From the NCBI GenBank assembly GCA_017889745.1, contig JAGGAG010000069.1:1-21606 (forward strand): DNA of 21,606 nt. The letters are read 5' to 3'. Origin of the DNA: Gemmatimonadota bacterium (GTDB taxonomy: Bacteria > Gemmatimonadota > Gemmatimonadetes > Gemmatimonadales > GWC2-71-9). The position numbers and the translations under genes were made by a program. Shown in pieces: positions 15,470 through 21,606 of the stretch (positions within the stretch are counted from its first letter, which is position 1; each line of letters opens with the position of its first letter). The notes below the pieces were generated by a model. The model was not told the DNA's origin, searched no databases, and worked only from the letters and a program-made list of their open reading frames with translations.

Positions 15470-17404
15470 GAGGCCTCCCGGATTCAGTCCGTGGGTGGGA
15501 CATCGCCCGCGAGATCGGCGCGGGATGCTGGCAGATAATACTCCCGTACGTAGTCGGCCAGCATCCGCTGGGCGGTGAAACGGCGCCCGCCAAGCCGCAA
15601 GGCGTGCCGCATCCGCTCCACCCAGCCCAGCGGAATGTCGCGGCCGTCCCGCGTGTAGTAGAGCGGTACCATCTGCTCCTCGAGCAGGCGGTAGCAGGAC
15701 TCCGCATCCTGGGCGTCGCTGCTGGTGCCGTCCGCGCCCGTGGGGATCGCCCAGCCACCCAGCCCATCGTATCCCTCCTGCCACCAGCCGTCGAGGGTGC
15801 TGAGCTGCGGTACGCCGTTGAGGGCCGCCTTCATCCCGCTCGTGCCCGATGCCTCGAGCGGCACCCGCGGCAGGTTGAGCCAGGCATCCACGCCCTGTAC
15901 CAGCAGGTGCGCGATGTGCATGTCGTAATCCTCGACGAATGCAATCCGTCCCTCGAAGCTCGGATCTCGCGTGTACCGGTAGACGCTCTGCAGCACTTCC
16001 TTGCCCGGTGTGTCCGCCGGGTGCGCCTTGCCGGCGAAGATCACCTGCACCGGCCTGTCCGGATTGGTGCACAGGCGGCGAAGCCGGTCGATGTCGCTGA
16101 AGATCAGGTTCGCGCGCTTGTACGTGGCGAAGCGGCGCGCGAAGCCGATCGTCAGGACGTCGGGATCGAAGAGCGCGCCGGCGCCCACCACGGCCGCCGC
16201 TTCCTTGAGCTGGCCCGCGAAGCGGTGCCGGGCATCCTCACGGATGAAGTCGCGGAGGATCCGCTTGAGCCACAGGTGCGCCTGCCAGAGCTTGGCATGG
16301 TCGAGTGACAGCACCCGGTCCCACATCGCGCTGTCGTCGATATGCTCCGTCCAGTTCGGGCCGAGATGCTCCGCCAGCAGCCCCTGGATCGCACCGGCCA
16401 TCCACGTGGGGAGGTGCACGCCGTTGGTGACATGACCGATCGGCACGGCCTCCCAGGGACGGTCGGGCCAGAGGTCGCGCCAGAGATGCCGCGACACCTG
16501 GCCATGCGGCCGCGACACGCCGTTCACCCGCGCGGCCAGCCGCAGCGCGCACACCGTCATGTGAAAGTTCTGCGCGTCGCCGGGCATGGTGCCCAGTGCG
16601 AAGAACCGGCTGCGGTCGATGCCCAGCGAGGTCCACACGGGACCCGAGACGCGCTCGAGCTCGTCCAGCGCGAAGAAATCGTGGCCGGCCGGCACCGGGG
16701 TGTGGGTGGTGAAGACGCTGCGCGCGCGCACCGCGTTCACGGCACCTTCGAATGACGCACCGCCCTCGACGTGCTCCCGCAGCCGCTCCACGAACATGAA
16801 CGCCGCGTGGCCTTCATTGGCATGCCATACCGCCGGGTCGATCCCCACCGCGCGGAGCACGCGCACGCCGCCGACGCCGAGAATCCACTCCTGCCGGATG
16901 CGCAGCTGCGGCCCGCCGGCGTACAGCTTGTTCATGAGCGCGCGATCCTCGGCGGCGTTCACCTCGAGGTTGGTGTCCAGGAGATACACCGGCACCCGGC
17001 CCACCATCATCTTCCACGCCCGCACGTGGACCGGGCGGCCCGACGTCTCCACCACGGTGATCCACTCTTCGCCCGACGGGCCGGCGAGCGGCTGGATCGG
17101 CGTGCCCGCGAGGTCGAACACCTCGTCGCTGTCGGTCTGCCAGCCGTCGAGGTTCACCTTCTGGTCGAAGTACCCGTTGGTGTAGAACAGGCCCACGCCC
17201 ACGATCGGCACACCCATGTCGGACGCGCTCTTCAGGTGGTCGCCCGCGAGCACCCCCAGGCCGCCGGAGTAGATCGGCACCGAGTTGTGCAGCCCGAACT
17301 CCGCGCAGAAGTAGGCGATCGGGCGGCCGTCGAGTTCCAGCCCGTGGCGCGCGAGCCAGGTGTCGCCGGTCGTGAGGTGATGGTGGAACGCGGCCATCAC
17401 CATG

Positions 17405-19249
<1,845 letters not shown>

Positions 19250-19258
19250 AGGGCGGCA

Positions 19259-19264
19259 AAGATA
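19259..19264 (-). promoter_or_regulatory. Candidate -10 box of a leaderless ettA promoter
   Basis: On the minus strand TATCTT is followed by 9 nt (TGCCGCCCT) and the ettA ATG, with no ribosome binding site. A TTTGGC 17 nt upstream could be a -35 box; it overlaps the end of the SWIB-gene terminator hairpin. The layout is identical to that before aguB. Confidence 0.5.
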
Positions 19265-19285
19265 GGCGGAAGGGGCAGAACGCCA

Positions 19286-19311
19286 AAGGGCGCCCCGACG
19301 GGGACGCCCTT
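19286..19311 (-). terminator. Intrinsic terminator of the SWIB gene
   Basis: AAGGGCG-CCCC (19286-19296) and GGGG-A-CGCCCTT (19300-19311) form an 11-bp GC-rich stem with one bulged base and a 3-nt loop, 24 nt past the SWIB stop on the minus strand. Only a short T run follows. It separates the SWIB gene from the ettA-led operon. Confidence 0.75.
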
Positions 19312-19334
19312 GCGGTGCGTGTACCGTCGAGCGA

Positions 19335-19670
19335 CTAGCTGAGGTGCTTGCTCACCAGCTTGGTCATCTCGAACATGTTGACCTGGTCCTTCTTGAAGAT
19401 CGGCTTCAGCGCGTCGTCCGCGTGGATCATGCGCCGATTCTTCTTGTCCTGGAGGCCCTTCCGCTTGATGTAGCCCCAGAGCTTCTTCGTCACTTCGGTC
19501 CGGGGGAGCGGGGTCGCGCCCACCACCACTGCCAGCGCCGCGCTCGGCTTCACGGCCTTCATGAACGCCGCATTCGGCTTGCGCGCTGACTTCTTCTTCG
19601 CGGCCTTCTTCACGCTCCTCTTCGCCGCCTTCTTCGCGCCCTTCTTCGCCGCCTTCTTCTTGGCTGCCAT
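19335..19670 (-). CDS. Small SWIB-domain protein with Lys/Ala-rich histone-like tail
   Basis: A 111-residue protein. Residues 1-32 are almost only Lys, Ala and Arg in KKAAKK-type repeats, like a histone H1 tail. Residues about 38-111 are a full SWIB/MDM2 domain with the blocks LPRTEVTKKLWGYIKRKGLQD, MIHADDALKPIF and VNMFEMTKLVSKHL. SWIB domains mediate protein contacts in eukaryotic chromatin remodellers; stand-alone bacterial forms are widespread but poorly understood. A nucleoid role is inferred from the basic tail. ATG 19670 is chosen because AGGAGA (19677-19682) lies 6 nt upstream and the tail starts there; the in-frame ATG at 19703 has no such support. It ends with its own terminator and is divergent from the dehydrogenase gene. 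Confidence 0.93.
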   Translation of the reverse strand: MAAKKKAAKKGAKKAAKRSVKKAAKKKSARKPNAAFMKAVKPSAALAVVVGATPLPRTEVTKKLWGYIKRKGLQDKKNRRMIHADDALKPIFKKDQVNMFEMTKLVSKHLS

Positions 19671-19691
19671 CGCGATTCTCCTGTGAAAGTG

Positions 19692-19742
19692 AAGGTACTG
19701 CACTCGCCCTGCACAAACACTCGGGGTTCAAGGTACTACCTT
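19692..19742. promoter_or_regulatory. Direct repeats and palindrome upstream of the SWIB gene
   Basis: AAGGTACT occurs at 19692-19699 and again at 19730-19737, 38 bp apart. The second copy is part of the 13-bp palindrome AAGGTA-C-TACCTT (19730-19742). The site lies in the divergent 233-bp gap between the SWIB gene and the dehydrogenase. It could be an operator; no regulator is known. Confidence 0.3.
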
Positions 19743-19846
19743 GCCACGGAGTTGCAATAGGTATTTCCCTCTGAAAACGTCCGATTTCTCCTCGGCGCGG
19801 CTCCCGTCCGCCGGGCGCCGGGTGGGCCGGCGGCCGTGCTCGGGGG

Positions 19847-19852
19847 TAATTT
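19847..19852 (+). promoter_or_regulatory. Candidate -10 box for the dehydrogenase gene
   Basis: TAATTT sits inside GGGG-TAATTT-CCCC, about 50 nt before ATG 19904, in otherwise very GC-rich sequence. No matching -35 box is seen, so this is tentative. The rest of the 19743-19903 gap shows nothing else recognisable. Confidence 0.25.
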
Positions 19853-19903
19853 CCCCTATGGCGCCGCGCTGGGTGGCGCCCGGGGACAACCTCCGGAGTG
19901 ACG

Positions 19904-21142
19904 ATGCGCAGCGTGATTTTCCCTCTGATACTGGCCGTTCTCCCTCTGGCGGGGACGGTCCCGCCCTCTGGCGCCGCCGCGACGCCGGGCTGTGCGCCCG
20001 GCAACGGCGGCCTCACACTGGCGCCGGGATTCTGCGCCGTGGCCGTGGCCGAGAGCCTGGGCCGTGTGCGGCAGATCACACTGGGGCCCGATGGTACCCT
20101 CTACGGCGCGATCGCGAAGGGGGACAGCGGCGTCGTGGCCCTGCGGGACACCGATGGCGATGGCCGCGCCGACGAGCGGCGGGTGTTCGGCCCACCGGGC
20201 GGCAACGACGTGAAGGTGCACGATGGCCATCTCTACCTGGCGCTCCCGGATCGCATCCTGCGCTGGCGGCTCGTGCCCGGGCAGCTGAGGCCGCCGGGCG
20301 AGCCGGAGGTCATTGTGGGCGGCCTGCCCGGCGACCGGAGCCATGCCGCCAAGAGCATCGCGTTCGGGGCGGACGACATGATGTACGTGAATGTCGGGGC
20401 GCCCTCCAACAGCTGCCAGGAGCGTGATCGTGAGAAGGGATCCCCTGGCATCGACCCGTGCCCGGAGCTCGCCACCCGCGCCGGCATCTGGCAGTACTCC
20501 GCGTCCCGCCCCGGGCAGAGGCACTCCGAGGGCACGCGGTTCGCCACCGGCATCCGGAACTCGACCGCGCTTGGCGTCCGCCCGGGGACAAGCCAGCTCT
20601 ATGGCGCGACACACGGCCGGGACCAGCTCGGTGCCAACTGGGACTTCAGCGACGCGTACAACGCGGAGAACCCGGGCGAGGAGCTGATGGCGATCGACCG
20701 GGGTGACGACTTCGGCTGGCCCTACTGCTACTACAGCACCGAAACGACGTCCCTCGTCCTGTCCCCGGAGTATGGCGGCGACGGCACGAAGGTCGGTCGC
20801 TGTGCGGCCGTGAAGGGGCCGCTCATGGTCTTTCCCGGCCACTGGGCCCCCCTCGCGCTGGCCTTCTCCACCGGCAGCACCCTGCCCGAGCCGTATGCCG
20901 ACGGTGTCTTTGTCGCGCTCCATGGATCGTGGAACCGGGCACCCCTCCCGGAGGCAGGCTATCGCGTCGTCTTCGTGCCCTTCGCCGACGGCAGGCCTGC
21001 GGGCCACTACACCACGTTCGCCACGGGCACCGGGAGCGAGACGTGGCTCCGGCCCTCCGGGGTGGCGGTGGCACCCGACGGCGCGGTGTACATTTCAGCC
21101 GACAACCGCGAGACGATCTGGAAGGTTGTTCGCGGGACGTGA
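19904..21142 (+). CDS. Exported glucose/sorbosone dehydrogenase-like beta-propeller protein
   Basis: A 412-residue protein with a signal peptide (MRSVIFPLILAVLPLAG, then AAA) and a six-bladed propeller of the glucose/L-sorbosone dehydrogenase superfamily. Relatives use PQQ to oxidise sugars in the periplasm. Visible blocks: LGPDGTLYGAI, LRDTDGDGRADERRVFG, HAAKSIAFGADDMMYVNVGAPSN (in parts), FATGIRNSTALGV, HGRDQLGANW, GDDFGWPYCYY and FVALHGSWNR. HGRDQL and GDDFGWPYCYY are close to the sorbosone dehydrogenase group. Several Cys residues fit an exported, disulfide-bonded protein. Substrate and PQQ use are not proven. ATG 19904 has GGAG (19895-19898) 5 nt upstream; GTG 19898 is in frame but lies on that site. 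The peroxiredoxin follows after 39 nt. Confidence 0.87.
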   Translation: MRSVIFPLILAVLPLAGTVPPSGAAATPGCAPGNGGLTLAPGFCAVAVAESLGRVRQITLGPDGTLYGAIAKGDSGVVALRDTDGDGRADERRVFGPPGGNDVKVHDGHLYLALPDRILRWRLVPGQLRPPGEPEVIVGGLPGDRSHAAKSIAFGADDMMYVNVGAPSNSCQERDREKGSPGIDPCPELATRAGIWQYSASRPGQRHSEGTRFATGIRNSTALGVRPGTSQLYGATHGRDQLGANWDFSDAYNAENPGEELMAIDRGDDFGWPYCYYSTETTSLVLSPEYGGDGTKVGRCAAVKGPLMVFPGHWAPLALAFSTGSTLPEPYADGVFVALHGSWNRAPLPEAGYRVVFVPFADGRPAGHYTTFATGTGSETWLRPSGVAVAPDGAVYISADNRETIWKVVRGT

Positions 21143-21181
21143 AGCGAGGGCGTGAGGACGTGTCAGGGAAAGGAGTCAGCG

Positions 21182-21606
21182 ATGAACGCCGGGAAGGTGC
21201 TGGTCGCGGTGACGGTGCTGGCAGCGACGCCACTCGTGGCGCAGGTGAAGCCGCTGGCCGCGGGAAGCATGGCACCCGACTTCTCCCTGCCTGCCGCGAC
21301 GTCCGCCGGGGTGCTGCCGAAGCAGTTCCAGCTGAGCGAACTGAGGGGGCGCACGGTGGTCCTGGCATTCTTCTACAAGGCCAGGACGTCTGGCTGAACA
21401 GTGCAAATGGACGCGTACCGTGATCAGTACGCGACGCTCTTCAATGGTGGTAAGGACGTCACGCTGGTGGCCATCAGCACCGACCCGGACACGACACTGG
21501 CGTCGTGGGCCCGGGACGCGAAGTACCCCTTCACCTTCCTGAGCGACGTGGGTGGGGCGGTCGGGAAGCTCTACGGGGCGTTCAACTCGAAGTACGGGCT
21601 CGACAA
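21182..21606 (+). CDS. Exported selenocysteine peroxiredoxin (3' end outside window)
   Basis: A redoxin/AhpC-TSA-family protein expected to reduce peroxides outside the cytoplasm. A signal peptide (MNAGKVLVAVTVLAATPLVA) is followed by GSMAPDFSLPAAT, LSELRGRTVVLAFFYKARTSG and then TGA at 21395-21397, codon 72. Reading through gives TVQMDAYRDQYATLF, DVTLVAISTDPD, YPFTFLSDVGGAVGKLYGAF and KYGLD, the unbroken family sequence to the window edge. The TGA replaces the peroxidatic Cys of the TSGCT motif, so selenocysteine is the natural reading. No Cys is encoded in the visible 141 codons, so there is no resolving Cys here. AAGGAG (21170-21175) lies 6 nt before ATG. A hairpin suited to a SECIS element follows the TGA. 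A nonsense mutation is the less likely alternative. A standard call would stop at 21397. Confidence 0.88.
21412..21433 (+). promoter_or_regulatory. Putative bacterial SECIS hairpin
   Basis: CGCGTAC (21412-21418) and GTACGCG (21427-21433) form a perfect 7-bp stem with the 8-nt loop CGTGATCA, inside the coding sequence. The stem starts 14 nt and the loop 22 nt after the TGA. Bacterial SECIS elements are expected within this distance, with a G among the first two loop bases; here the second base is G, followed by U. It would bind SelB charged with Sec-tRNA. Confidence 0.75.

Noticed and set aside
21182..21397. A complete 71-residue short redoxin ending at TGA 21397
   Set aside because: The conserved fold continues in frame past the TGA, so the short form would lack the active site and most of the domain.

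Overview
The window is GC-rich, densely coded bacterial DNA. The gene content suggests a member of the Gemmatimonadota or a close relative: LVIVD-repeat proteins with Big_2-like Ig domains, a SWIB protein with a Lys/Ala tail, GH57-type glycogen enzymes, and few strong Shine-Dalgarno sites. This placement is inferred from gene content only. No rRNA, tRNA, CRISPR array or insertion sequence is visible.

Layout. (1) 1-3527, plus strand: histidine utilisation, urocanate hydratase (5' end outside the window), imidazolonepropionase and formimidoylglutamase. (2) 3613-5227, plus: a DUF1624-type membrane acyltransferase and a small lipoprotein. (3) 5191-6882, minus: the agmatine-to-putrescine pair, an intact N-carbamoylputrescine amidase followed by an agmatine deiminase broken by an internal deletion with a frame change. 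(4) 7011-9002, plus: an exported Ig-like/LVIVD-repeat protein. (5) 9078-19249, minus: a probable operon of ettA, glgP, glgA, a GH57 branching enzyme, a GH57 4-alpha-glucanotransferase and an MFS transporter. It covers glycogen synthesis, branching, remodelling and phosphorolysis, led by an energy-sensing translation factor. (6) 19335-19670, minus: a small SWIB-domain protein with its own terminator. (7) 19904-21606, plus: an exported glucose/sorbosone dehydrogenase-like protein and an exported peroxiredoxin that runs off the right edge.

The strongest finding is the last gene. The TGA at 21395-21397 lies exactly where the peroxidatic Cys of peroxiredoxins belongs. The same frame continues with conserved peroxiredoxin sequence to the window edge, and a perfect 7-bp hairpin with an 8-nt loop follows 14 nt after the TGA. 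This reads as a secreted selenocysteine peroxiredoxin with a bacterial SECIS element, which a standard gene caller would cut to a 71-aa stub.

Other points: two copies of a long hairpin built from GTGAACG-like heptamers, one overlapping the hutU stop and hutI start, the other supplying the MFS stop codon; a perfect inverted repeat at the agmatine deiminase deletion junction; an unresolved ettA/glgP boundary suggesting an indel; and two genes with an identical TATCTT-9 nt-ATG layout consistent with leaderless transcription.
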